Below, one piece after another: positions 20,001 to 27,491 of a DNA stretch of 64,000 bases (position 1 is its first letter; the number at the start of each line of letters is the position of its first letter). A program made the translations under genes and the position numbers. The notes below the pieces were generated by a model. It saw nothing but the letters and a program-made list of their open reading frames with translations. It ran no database searches and was not told the origin of the DNA. Origin of the DNA: F23-D06 sp963620035. GTDB taxonomy: Bacteria > Bacteroidota > Bacteroidia > Bacteroidales > WCHB1-69. The stretch spans positions 32,257 through 96,256 of the forward strand of contig CAVEXN010000006.1 of the NCBI GenBank assembly GCA_963620035.1. The letters are read 5' to 3'.

Positions 20001-20784
20001 GCCCGTATTTCCGGGCACCAATTGCGACTATGACACCGCCAAGGCCTTTGAAGAAGCCGGCGCGGAAACGCAGATTCTCGTGTTCCGCAATCTCAACGAA
20101 AAAGAGATCAACGATTCTTTGCACGAACTGGCGGCCGCTATCCGCAATTCGCAGATCCTGGCACTCAGCGGCGGCTTCAGCTTAGGCGACGAGCCTGACG
20201 GCAGCGGCAAGTTCATCGCTACTGTATTGAACAACGCTCTCGTCAAGTCAGCCGTTCAAGACCTCCTTGCCCGCAAAGGTCTGATAATCGGCATCTGCAA
20301 CGGTTTCCAGGCCTTGGTCAAGTCGGGACTGCTCCCGTTCGGCAAGTTAGGCGATGTTACACCGGAATCCCCCACGCTTTACCGGAACAACATCAACCGG
20401 CATATCTCGCGTCTGGTGCGCACACGCATATCCTCCGTTTCATCGCCGTGGCTCACCTCTTTTGCCGTGGGCGACATGCACCGTATCGCCGTCAGTCACG
20501 GCGAGGGCAAGTTCGTGGTGACCGAACCTATGGCCCGGCAACTTTTCGAAAACGGACAGGTGGCTTTCCAATATTGCGACGAGAACGGCAACCCCAGCAT
20601 GGCCCCATCCGACAATCCTAACGGCTCTTTCTATGCCATAGAGGGTATCGTCTCCCCTGACGGCCTGGTGCTCGGAAAGATGGGACACAGCGAAAGAAAA
20701 GGTACGGACCTGTACAAAAACATCGATGGAGACAAGTTTCAAGACATCTTCCGCAATGCGGTCGATTATTTCAAGAGAGGATAG
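17065..20784 (+). CDS. purL: Phosphoribosylformylglycinamidine synthase, single-chain form
   Basis: This is the large, fused form of FGAM synthase (1239 residues), which converts FGAR and glutamine to FGAM in de novo purine synthesis. Visible parts are the N-terminal PurS-like region, the ATP-binding synthetase halves (LLDTYWSDHCRHTTF, FKNETHNHPTEIEPFGGAAT, MFGGRTGRDGIGGATGSSKE, SLGGKDSMSGTFKDL), and a C-terminal class I glutaminase with nucleophile Cys1078 in GICNGFQALVKSG after LPVFPGTNCDYDTAKAF. Nothing is missing. The next gene starts 3 bp after the stop. Confidence 0.97.
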   Translation: MRNARVFVEKKEGFNVEAVSLKETLNRNFNLSIKHLRLLNIYDIFNVSDDLLERAKVGVLSEPVTDNVSESLSLDSQTCFAVEYLPGQFDQRADSAMQCFSLLDPTSDVSVKSARAYIFEADLTDAQLTQIKKYCINEVEAREKDLSVLSITETPTANDIPVIEGFTNWTSEQLESFRKHLGLAMSLEDLMFIQQYFRNEERREPFDTEIKLLDTYWSDHCRHTTFETELEKIVFTPSRLQYQLQEAYETYLALRKDVYGEHTERPQTLMDMASINGKYERKAGNLNDMEVSEENNACSIQIQVDVEGIPEPWLLMFKNETHNHPTEIEPFGGAATCVGGAIRDPLSGRSYVYQALRVTGAGNINAPISETLEGKLPQSVISKTAAAGYSSYGNQIGLATTHVREIYHDDYKAKRLEIGAVVGATPVNHVRRERPMPGDVVIMFGGRTGRDGIGGATGSSKEHDEKSLDTCAAEVQKGNAPEERKIQHLFRRPEVTRLVKKSNDFGAGGVSVAIGELADGLFIDLDSVRTKYKGLNGTEIAISESQERMSVVVDKDDVETFFEYCRQENIEANIIAYVTDDNRLTMTWKGHTIVSLSRDFINTNGVRQKTEATVDAVPDNVLEAYPVKGNSLGEKLYDCLRNPNVASQKGLIEMFDATIGASTVLMPFGGKRQLTETQVSAQKLPVLHGHTDTTSIMAFGYNPYIAMRSPFHAAVFAILESMSKIVAVGGDFRKIRFTFQEYFEKMGHEPSRWGKPCAAMLGSVWMLKQFGLASLGGKDSMSGTFKDLNVPPTFVSFAITTEKSGTVISPEFKQKGNHIYFIQNKIEDCLPDAQRTAEIFDFMRQHILSGRIVSAFTLQYGGIAEALAKMSFGNDLGFEINTDLNLFEYGYGSFVVETTSELDADFAIALGCVSDRFSINGEIIDKERCLEVWRGVYNGLYPDEVRNETVSTGEDFINGGEKCFSEHAPARVEVPKVVLPVFPGTNCDYDTAKAFEEAGAETQILVFRNLNEKEINDSLHELAAAIRNSQILALSGGFSLGDEPDGSGKFIATVLNNALVKSAVQDLLARKGLIIGICNGFQALVKSGLLPFGKLGDVTPESPTLYRNNINRHISRLVRTRISSVSSPWLTSFAVGDMHRIAVSHGEGKFVVTEPMARQLFENGQVAFQYCDENGNPSMAPSDNPNGSFYAIEGIVSPDGLVLGKMGHSERKGTDLYKNIDGDKFQDIFRNAVDYFKRG

Positions 20785-20787
20785 GCT

Positions 20788-21372
20788 ATGAAAAAAGTTC
20801 AACTTGTCGTGGCGGATATACGTTCCGTACCTCGTTCAGAGGCGTTTTCGCTTATCCTGAAAGACAGGGACAGTGAACGCTACATACCGGTCATCATAGG
20901 CATAAGTGAAGCACGCGCTATTCTCATCGAATTGAAACAGACCAAGACGCAACGTCCACTGACCCATGAGTTGTTTTTGACGTTGGCAGACAATTTCAGT
21001 TGCTCTTTGCTTGAGGGCAACATCATCTATTATGAAGAGGGGGTCTTTTTTGCAGATTTGGTTATGAGAAGAGTTGACGGCTCGCTCTTTCACTTGGATG
21101 CACGCCCTTCAGATGCCATAGCATTGGCATTGAAAGCGAATGTTCCTTTTTTTATGAATGAGGACATCTTCAATGACAATTGTTTGTGTGACCAATTGCG
21201 CACGGAATGTTCAGAACCGGAACCGGATGATCCATTTGAGCCTGTGAAATTACAGGACTTGAGTATTCAGGAACTCAAAGAACTGCTCCACGATGCTGTA
21301 AAATGCGAGGACTATGAACTGGCCGCCCAAGTTAAGGAAGAACTGGACAAGAGAGAGAACCCGGACCGATAG
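20788..21372 (+). CDS. Bifunctional nuclease family protein with C-terminal UVR motif
   Basis: The 194-residue protein has the bifunctional nuclease (BFN, DUF151) domain over about residues 1-135, with the conserved GISEARAILIELK and HLDARPSDAIALALKANVPF segments. A UvrB/UvrC-type helical motif follows near residues 152-190 (IQELKELLHDAVKCEDYELA). This architecture is standard in Bacteroidota. BFN proteins have reported DNase/RNase activity in plants and unknown function in these bacteria. It starts 3 bp after purL and is probably cotranscribed. It is convergent with the ABC transporter gene at 21456. Confidence 0.92.
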   Translation: MKKVQLVVADIRSVPRSEAFSLILKDRDSERYIPVIIGISEARAILIELKQTKTQRPLTHELFLTLADNFSCSLLEGNIIYYEEGVFFADLVMRRVDGSLFHLDARPSDAIALALKANVPFFMNEDIFNDNCLCDQLRTECSEPEPDDPFEPVKLQDLSIQELKELLHDAVKCEDYELAAQVKEELDKRENPDR

Positions 21373-21455
21373 TGTGGCGACTAATCAAAAGCAGCAATTC
21401 CAATGGGATTTTGTAGTTCTGCAACGCAATCAGCAAAATACGACCGAAAGGTTGG

Positions 21456-22130
21456 CTATTCCCAAATGTTCAGGTTCACATCCATTGATTCGGCGTGAAT
21501 CGTATCCTCCAGCCAATCAAATTGTTCCTTGTTGACATGGCATTTGAAACGTTTGTCCTCCAACAACACAATTTCATCACAACTCTGCTTTAAAGTGGAG
21601 AAAATATGAGAGGACATCAAAACCGTTTTGTGCTTGTCTTTCAGTAATCCAATCAAATCGAACAGAACCATACTGCTTTGAAAATCAATGCCGTTGAAAG
21701 GCTCGTCTAAGATGTAGCAATCAACATCTTGCACCAAAACGGCAAAAAGAGCCAACTTTTTCCTCATCCCTGAAGAGTACGTAGATATATACTGGTTGAG
21801 CGGAATGTTGAAAATGTTTTTGGAAGAGATGTTTCTCACCTTATATTGCCTGGCGCTGCATATAAAATCCACATATTCCATTCCTGTCATCATATTGTAA
21901 AAAAAAGGTTCTGTTGGCAAGAATACCAGATGATTTTTCAGGGGTGAAACATCTGCCGTTATGGAGCCTTTAAATCTTTCCAAACCGGTAAGGCATCTGA
22001 ACAAAGTGGTTTTGCCGGCGCCGTTTTTCCCGACAATTCCATAAACGGTCCCCTTTTCAAAAGTAAAGGAAAGGTGGTCAAGGACGGTATTTGTCCCAAA
22101 AGATTTGCTCAAATCAATTAACTGAATCAT
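21456..22130 (-). CDS. ABC transporter ATP-binding protein
   Basis: The 224-residue ATPase has Walker A (GIVGKNGAGKTTLF), a degenerate signature (YSSGMRKKLALFAVL in place of LSGGQ), Walker B (CYILDEPFNGID) and the switch His in LMSSHIFS. The Q-loop is also visible (LVFLPTEPFFYN). It resembles the CcmA/NatA class that pairs with ABC-2-like permeases. Its ATG overlaps the permease stop (ATGA), so the two are translationally coupled. The substrate is not deducible. This region is more AT-rich than the housekeeping genes around it, compatible with acquired DNA. Confidence 0.9.
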   Translation of the reverse strand: MIQLIDLSKSFGTNTVLDHLSFTFEKGTVYGIVGKNGAGKTTLFRCLTGLERFKGSITADVSPLKNHLVFLPTEPFFYNMMTGMEYVDFICSARQYKVRNISSKNIFNIPLNQYISTYSSGMRKKLALFAVLVQDVDCYILDEPFNGIDFQSSMVLFDLIGLLKDKHKTVLMSSHIFSTLKQSCDEIVLLEDKRFKCHVNKEQFDWLEDTIHAESMDVNLNIWE

Positions 22131-23073
22131 AAATAATCGGATAAGTTGTTACAGGTCTTTTTTCTGATACAAAACAACAATAACAACGGGAGAATGGGGC
22201 ATAATATCGTGAGAACTAACAATACCTCCTCCCCGATGTTCATAGGCGATGGATATTTGCGGTATTTCAAGACGACTGAACAAAACAGACAGAAAAGGCC
22301 ATGGATGAAGAAATACAGCACTGCAACAATGTTTTCAGGAAAAGAAAAACAAAGGAACAGTGCCGGTGCAATAGACAGGAGGATGGCGTTGAGCGCCGCT
22401 TGTGCCATTTTGTAGTTCAGAAAGCTACGGGGTGTCAGCCGGTGCGACCAAACGTAATAGTCCGGTTCAGCATAGAAATAGTAGCCCATGAATATCACAA
22501 AAAACAACAATAAGGCAACAATGCCTAATGCAATATTTTGGTGTAACGCCGCCATAAAACACAAGAAATAGAGACCGAACACAAGAAAAAAGGAATATCT
22601 GAAACCTAAAAGAAACTCAAATGAAGATTTCAGGAAAGGGGATGGAAACACAAAGGAAAACTTCTTTGGGGAGAACAGCAAACTGACAGCCGTTGCAACA
22701 ACCAAAATAGAGGGATAAACATATTCATGGCAAATCAAAAAGACAATGGCAAAGGGAGTTATGACGAGCAGGTTTTCCACCCATCGAATCAAGAAGTAAT
22801 CCCGCTTGGAAAAGAGATTCTTCATGAAATCGCAACGGTTTCTGTTGCACAGAGGAAGGAGAAACAAGAGCCCTCCGCAAAAATAGGTTGGCGTAAAGTA
22901 TTTCAGCTTTCCCCCCCCAAAAAAAAGGCAGGCAGCAGAACGGCAGAAAGTACCAGAAAAAAACCAAGAGCAGGGTGCAGACCGAAACGTCTGATGCGGC
23001 GGCACAACAGGATGAAATCCCATTTTATATTGGAAATCAAAGGGTTGGACATGTCCGTTTTAAAAGGGTTCAT
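22127..23073 (-). pseudogene. ABC transporter permease-like membrane protein, frameshifted in an A8/C8 tract
   Basis: Two reading frames join into one plausible membrane protein of about 315 residues. From the ATG at 23073 the first frame encodes MNPFKTDMSNPLISN... and a clear first membrane segment (LGFFLVLSAVLLPAFF), then stops after the homopolymer at 22911-22926. The rest is in the next frame (KLKYFTPTYFCGG...) with about five more membrane segments down to the stop overlapping the ATPase start. One extra nucleotide in the T8 or G8 run (minus strand) restores a single frame. The 298-codon frame starting at 23023 has an implausible N-terminus (MGFHPVVPPHQTFRSAPCS), supporting the frameshift reading. 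The break could be a real mutation, slipped-strand phase variation, or a homopolymer sequencing error. Confidence 0.72.
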
Positions 23074-23103
23074 AAAGCGTTTGTGATTATTTCGTAAAGA
23101 GAC

Positions 23104-23175
23104 CTATTCTCTTTTTCTGTGTCTTGGTACACCTTTTCCGGAAAAGTCTAGCGACTCTTGATTTAATAATGCCAT
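23104..23175 (-). CDS. Possible 23-residue peptide gene upstream of the ABC transporter
   Basis: The minus-strand ATG at 23175 opens a 23-codon frame, MALLNQESLDF... ending in basic ...RHRKRE, then TAG. A weak -7 box (TACACTTGC, 23217-23209) lies 33 nt upstream, and the ABC permease starts 30 nt downstream on the same strand. The arrangement of a short peptide, a permease and an ATPase is that of peptide export or self-protection loci. I recognise no family, and so short a frame can occur by chance. Confidence 0.35.
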   Translation of the reverse strand: MALLNQESLDFSGKGVPRHRKRE

Positions 23176-23245
23176 AATGATTTGATTTTGTGATGATTAA
23201 ATAACAATGCAAGTGTATATTTTTTTCTGATTGTTGATATGGAAT

Positions 23246-23293
23246 AGCGTAGTTTTTTTATCAACAAAGTTTTGTTGATAAAAAAACTACGCT
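23246..23293. terminator. 48-bp near-perfect palindrome, probable terminator of the YfhO gene
   Basis: Two 23-bp arms (AGCGTAGTTTTTTTATCAAC and three more bases on the left) match perfectly around a 2-nt centre. It lies 66 bp after the YfhO stop on the minus strand. T/A runs inside both arms mean the hairpin is followed by U-rich sequence in neither direction in the usual way, so a termination role is likely but not certain. Confidence 0.55.
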
Positions 23294-23358
23294 GGGATTG
23301 CTTAATGGTCAGATAAGGCGGTCCGTCAAACCAGAATTATCTCTTGTAAGTCGGCAGA

Positions 23359-25914
23359 CTATGCCTCCTGCTTGCGTTTGCGTATGTGATAGACTGATAC
23401 GCCGATGAGGGAAAGGCAGAAAACGCCTAAGCAGGATAGGGCGATGGTGTTGCCGCGGCGGATGCTGTCAGGGTCGAAGACCATAGCGAGCGTGTGCTTG
23501 CCGGCGGGAATGACGGCCGCACGGAGCATATAGTTTGCGCGGGCAATGGGCAACTGCTCGCCGAGTTTGCCGTTCTCGTCGGTGAGGTAGAGTTTCCAGC
23601 CGAAAGGATAGAAGATCTCGGAGAATATGGCGATGCGGTCGCTGCTGTTGCGGGCGGTGTAGTCGATGCGGTTAGGGGCGTAATGTTTCACCGATATGGT
23701 GTCGCCGGCCGCAGGCTTCGTGGCTGCCAAGCCGCTTTTGAGCTGTTCTGCAAAGGTCTTGTCCGCCACGGCCGTGGTGTGTAGGTTGACGCTGTCAAGG
23801 GCTGCAATCTCGTCATTCGCATTGTCGGTGACGTGCAAGTCGTTCACAAACCAACAGTTGCCCATTGCGTACGGGTTCTGTACCGGCACCTGCTGCCCGT
23901 TTTGCAGCGGTACAATGGCGTATTTCATATTCAGCATATTGAGCACGGGGAAGATGCTGTCACCGTTGCAGGGGGTCTGGAATCCGCCCGTAAGTGCGAT
24001 GGTTTGCATCAGCGGGTTCATCTCCGGCGCGATGTGTACGTCGATGAGGTCTTGGTAACGGCGCAGTTTGGCAGCCGAATAGCCTCCGATAGATTTGAGG
24101 TAGTAACTTGTGCGCGCCTCGTTGAATGTGTTCGTTGAAAGGTTGAGCACGCGGAAGTAGGTCGTGTCTTTAAGCAGTTCCTCTTCGTAGGGCAGTTTCT
24201 TGAACGTTTTGCTTCTGTCTTTTTTTGCAATGAAATTGCTGTCATTCAAGAATCTTTTGTCAACAGGCCACATGTCGGCTACGATGAAGACGGTCAGTAG
24301 CAGCCCGAAGCAGAGGTTGAGGTTCTTGCCCGGTTTGAAATAGGTCCGGTAAGCGAAACCGAAAACCAACAGGCCGCCAAGCACCACAAATATGAACGAG
24401 CGCCAAGCGTCAGCTTTGATCATGGCGGTGCGCTGCCCGAGGATGGCATCATAGATCTGTTGTCCAACTTGGTCTTTCCATTGAGCGTCGTATGTGGAGA
24501 CCACGTTTATGCTTCCGCTGAACAGTGCCGTAAACAAGCAAACCGCCGCCGTGATGCCGCCGGCAATGAAGAGGCTGTTGCGGAGACGCTGCCACGAGAG
24601 TGTGCCGTCTGTGATGCGTTTGATGGCAAGGAAGCCGAGCAGCGGCATGGTGATTTCCGCCACGATGAGGATGCTTTCTACGGCGCGGAACTTGCTGTAC
24701 ATAGGAAAATAGTTGAAAAACAGTTCCGTGAACGGCATAATGTGACGTCCCCAAGCGAGGAATACAGAGAACACAGTAGCGGCGAGGAGCGCCCATTTGT
24801 AGGGACCGTCAACGATGAGCAACCCTAAAAGGAAGAGGAAGCAGACAATGGCTCCCATATAGACGGGGCCGCTGGTGAAAGCCTTCTCGCCCCGATAGGT
24901 AGGTGCGCCTTGGCAGAACTGCCGTGCCTGCCGTGACGGGACACCCATCTTTTTGAGGTCCTTTTCAAGTTGTGAACCATCTCCGAGATTGTAGCCGCTG
25001 GCTCCACCCATGTAGTTGGGAATGAGGAATGTCATAGTCTCGTCGATGCCATAACTCCAGGCGGTGGCATAGTCGAGGTCGAGCCCTTTGGTCTTGTTGG
25101 TCACGTCGGTCGTCTTCACGAGGTCGGAGTGCCCGCCGCGCATGGTCTCGGAGGCATACTCCCGGTTCGCGAACATGTTGGCACAGCCCATTCCGATGCC
25201 GATGGCCATAGAGCCGGCAAATACTGCCGTGGCAATGCCGAAGTGCTTCCACGCTTTGTCACGCCATGCAATGGCCAATTCGGCGAACCAGAGCACACCG
25301 ATGAGCATGCAGATGTAATAGCCCATCTGCGGGTGCAAGAAAAGCCCGAAAAGGGTGAAAAACATCACGAGAATGGCTCCCCACCCGTATTGCTTCCGGA
25401 ATATGAGGATGAACCCCACAATCACTAACGTCATCCAGGTGATAGACATGGTTTTGGTGATGTGGCTGGCCGAAACGATGATGAAGAAGTAACTCGACAT
25501 GGCGATGGCAAAAGCGCCGGCAAGACTTATCCATTTGTCTATCTTGAAAGTACGAAGCAACAAGAAAAAGGCGATGAGGTAGTAGAGAAATATGAAGCAG
25601 GCATTGCGGCTTGACCAAAGAAGTATGGTGCGGAAAGGTTTCAGGCATTTGTCCACCGCATAGTTGCCATGGCCGCCGATTTGATAGTTGGGCATTCCTG
25701 AAAACATGGCGCCGTTCCAGTATGAGTAGTCCCCCGTCTGATTATGGTATTCGACAGACTCATGCGGTGCGGCAGTAGCCGTGATGCTGTCGCCGGCGTT
25801 GATGACCTTGCCCTCGAATGCGGGGTAGAAGTAGATGACGTTCGCCAGCATAAAGAGACAGATGATGATGATGTCAGGAACGATTTTTTTGAAGGAGAAT
25901 GTTGTGCGTTGCAT
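23359..25914 (-). CDS. YfhO family polytopic membrane protein
   Basis: The 851-residue membrane protein has 12 or more hydrophobic segments and the YfhO N-terminal pattern: a first membrane helix (IIIICLFMLANVIYFYPAFE) followed by an extracytoplasmic loop with DSITATAAPHESVEYH and WNGAMFSGMPNYQIGG. A large soluble region (about residues 560-810) precedes the last helix (IALSCLGVFCLSLIGVSVYHI). YfhO proteins resemble GT-C glycosyltransferases; in Gram-positive bacteria they glycosylate lipoteichoic acid, but the acceptor in Bacteroidota is unknown. It is transcribed alone from its own promoter. Confidence 0.9.
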   Translation of the reverse strand: MQRTTFSFKKIVPDIIIICLFMLANVIYFYPAFEGKVINAGDSITATAAPHESVEYHNQTGDYSYWNGAMFSGMPNYQIGGHGNYAVDKCLKPFRTILLWSSRNACFIFLYYLIAFFLLLRTFKIDKWISLAGAFAIAMSSYFFIIVSASHITKTMSITWMTLVIVGFILIFRKQYGWGAILVMFFTLFGLFLHPQMGYYICMLIGVLWFAELAIAWRDKAWKHFGIATAVFAGSMAIGIGMGCANMFANREYASETMRGGHSDLVKTTDVTNKTKGLDLDYATAWSYGIDETMTFLIPNYMGGASGYNLGDGSQLEKDLKKMGVPSRQARQFCQGAPTYRGEKAFTSGPVYMGAIVCFLFLLGLLIVDGPYKWALLAATVFSVFLAWGRHIMPFTELFFNYFPMYSKFRAVESILIVAEITMPLLGFLAIKRITDGTLSWQRLRNSLFIAGGITAAVCLFTALFSGSINVVSTYDAQWKDQVGQQIYDAILGQRTAMIKADAWRSFIFVVLGGLLVFGFAYRTYFKPGKNLNLCFGLLLTVFIVADMWPVDKRFLNDSNFIAKKDRSKTFKKLPYEEELLKDTTYFRVLNLSTNTFNEARTSYYLKSIGGYSAAKLRRYQDLIDVHIAPEMNPLMQTIALTGGFQTPCNGDSIFPVLNMLNMKYAIVPLQNGQQVPVQNPYAMGNCWFVNDLHVTDNANDEIAALDSVNLHTTAVADKTFAEQLKSGLAATKPAAGDTISVKHYAPNRIDYTARNSSDRIAIFSEIFYPFGWKLYLTDENGKLGEQLPIARANYMLRAAVIPAGKHTLAMVFDPDSIRRGNTIALSCLGVFCLSLIGVSVYHIRKRKQEA

Positions 25915-25962
25915 TTTTGGATTTCAATTTGATGAATAAAACCGTCTTCGGTTTTTGAAAGC

Positions 25963-25971
25963 GCAAAGATA
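25963..25971 (-). promoter_or_regulatory. -7 promoter box for the YfhO gene
   Basis: TATCTTTGC on the minus strand lies about 48 nt before the ATG at 25914. A small hairpin (AAACCG, 4-nt loop, CGGTTT) at 25940-25956 falls in the leader; it may instead help end the upstream transcript. Confidence 0.55.
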
Positions 25972-25977
25972 CAATAT

Positions 25978-26961
25978 TTATGTAGAAGGCTGCAATCCGT
26001 TCGCTATGTCTTTGCCTTGGCAGCATTTGCCCTGCCACAGGCCGCGGCTTTCGAGTTCTTTTTCTATCGACTGCACTATGGCGTCGTATTTTGCCCCTTG
26101 CCATGGTGTCACGGCGAGGCATGTCGAGGACACTTCGCTGGCCAGCCTTGCGATGACGATGTCGGGATTGAGCCGGGAGAGATACTGTGCGATGAATTGT
26201 ATGTAGTCGTCATATAAGAAATGGTGATAGTCGCGAGGATGCAGCCTGAAATCTTCCGCCAAACGGGTTTCGCGTATGACTTGCAACTGGTGGAGTTTGA
26301 GACCGTGCAGGGGTAACCTGTTCACGATTTTCACCTCCTCGAGCCATTGCTCCGGCGTCTCGCCAGGGAGTCCGAAGATGAGATGCCCGACGATGGGAAT
26401 ATGATGTGCATCAATACGTTGCAGAGTTTCAAGGGTGCATGCTACGCCATGTCCCCGGTTGATGCGTGCGAGCGTGCGGTCTTGAAAGCTCTCTATCCCC
26501 AATTCCAACTGCACGTAGGTGTGTCGTTTCACGTCTTCCAGATAGCAAAGCAATGCTTCGCTGATGCAGTCGGGGCGTGTGGAGATGACAATGCCGCTGA
26601 TGGCCGGATGCCGCAAGGCCTCTTCATAGCGCGCCCGCAAAACCGGCAATGGGGCGTATGTGCCGGTGAAAGTCTGGAAATAGGCCAGAAAACCGCTCTC
26701 TTCATTGCGGGGATTGCGGAAGAATGTGATGCCGTCGTCTATCTGCCGGGTGATGCTGTTCTGTGCGATGCAGTAGGCGGGTATAAAAGCCTCGTTGTTG
26801 CAGAAAGTACAGCCGCCGGTGCCGCAATGCCCGTCGCGGTTGGGACATGTAAAGCCTCCGTTGATGGCAATGCGCTGCATCCGTTTCCCGAAATGGCTGC
26901 GCGAGAACCGGATGTAGGAGTTGAAACGCCGGGTGTCACCCCATGGATAGACGGTTGCCAC
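25978..26961 (-). CDS. TIGR01212/YhcC family radical SAM protein
   Basis: The 327-residue protein has the family start (WGDTRRFNSYIRFSRSHFGKR) and the iron-sulfur ligands in FTCPNRDG...GGCTFC (Cys39, Cys51, Cys54; Cys46 is extra). The GIVISTRPDCI and QLELGIESFQDRTLARINRG segments are radical SAM core elements, and HIPIVGHLIFGLPGETPEQW is family-typical. It is a widespread protein of unproven function, sometimes tied to tRNA or redox metabolism. It is ordinary core genome and unlikely to be the maturase of the peptide locus 3.5 kb away. The next gene on the strand ends 6 bp upstream. Confidence 0.93.
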   Translation of the reverse strand: MATVYPWGDTRRFNSYIRFSRSHFGKRMQRIAINGGFTCPNRDGHCGTGGCTFCNNEAFIPAYCIAQNSITRQIDDGITFFRNPRNEESGFLAYFQTFTGTYAPLPVLRARYEEALRHPAISGIVISTRPDCISEALLCYLEDVKRHTYVQLELGIESFQDRTLARINRGHGVACTLETLQRIDAHHIPIVGHLIFGLPGETPEQWLEEVKIVNRLPLHGLKLHQLQVIRETRLAEDFRLHPRDYHHFLYDDYIQFIAQYLSRLNPDIVIARLASEVSSTCLAVTPWQGAKYDAIVQSIEKELESRGLWQGKCCQGKDIANGLQPST

Positions 26962-26966
26962 GCCAA

Positions 26967-27479
26967 TCAGTCTTTGTACAGCAGGTTGTCGCCGAAAGGG
27001 TCCAGCGTGTAGGTCGTTTTCTTGTCCGGGGTGGACAAGAAGATGAATGGTGTCTTCTGTCCGTTTTTGTAATAGGAACAGGATACCATGAACAACAAGG
27101 GGTCTTCGTCCTGGAGGTCGCCCGCATCAATCATGTCGTCAAAGTCCTGTTGGGTGCGCAGCGCTTCGTTGATGTAGAGGTTCAGGTACTCGAGTTTCTG
27201 CCGGTCTCCGTCCAATGCCGTTTCTTCATACTGCTGCTGATAGGCCTGTATCATCTCTTGCAGAAGCTGTGAGTTGAGCCGTGCATAGCGCAATTCCGTC
27301 AGGGTATCTACGCAGACGATGGTGAGCGAGTCGTAGCCCGTGATTTGCTCCTCTTCGAGATAGGTTTTGGCAAGCGACTTCATCTGCCGCTGCATTTTTT
27401 TTGCGTCCCGGTTTTGGCAGGCAGACAGTGCCAGTACGGCAACAGCAAGGAGGGTCAAGAGGATGATGTTGTCCTTCAT
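26967..27479 (-). CDS. Hypothetical lipoprotein
   Basis: The 170-residue protein has a lipoprotein signal (LLTLLAVAVLALSAC, acylated Cys at residue 21). A mostly helical mature part includes DSLTIVCVDTLTELRYARLN, a charged helical stretch, and a C-terminal beta-rich end (TPFIFLSTPDKKTTYTLDPF). I do not recognise a family. It lies between DUF4831 (12 bp) and the YhcC gene (6 bp) in a run of minus-strand genes and is probably cotranscribed. Confidence 0.85.
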   Translation of the reverse strand: MKDNIILLTLLAVAVLALSACQNRDAKKMQRQMKSLAKTYLEEEQITGYDSLTIVCVDTLTELRYARLNSQLLQEMIQAYQQQYEETALDGDRQKLEYLNLYINEALRTQQDFDDMIDAGDLQDEDPLLFMVSCSYYKNGQKTPFIFLSTPDKKTTYTLDPFGDNLLYKD

Positions 27480-27491
27480 CGAAAGAAAAGC

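Noticed and set aside
25978..26961. YhcC-type radical SAM protein as maturase of the peptide locus
   Set aside because: It is a conserved core-genome family without SPASM domain, on the opposite strand, 3.5 kb away in a different operon.
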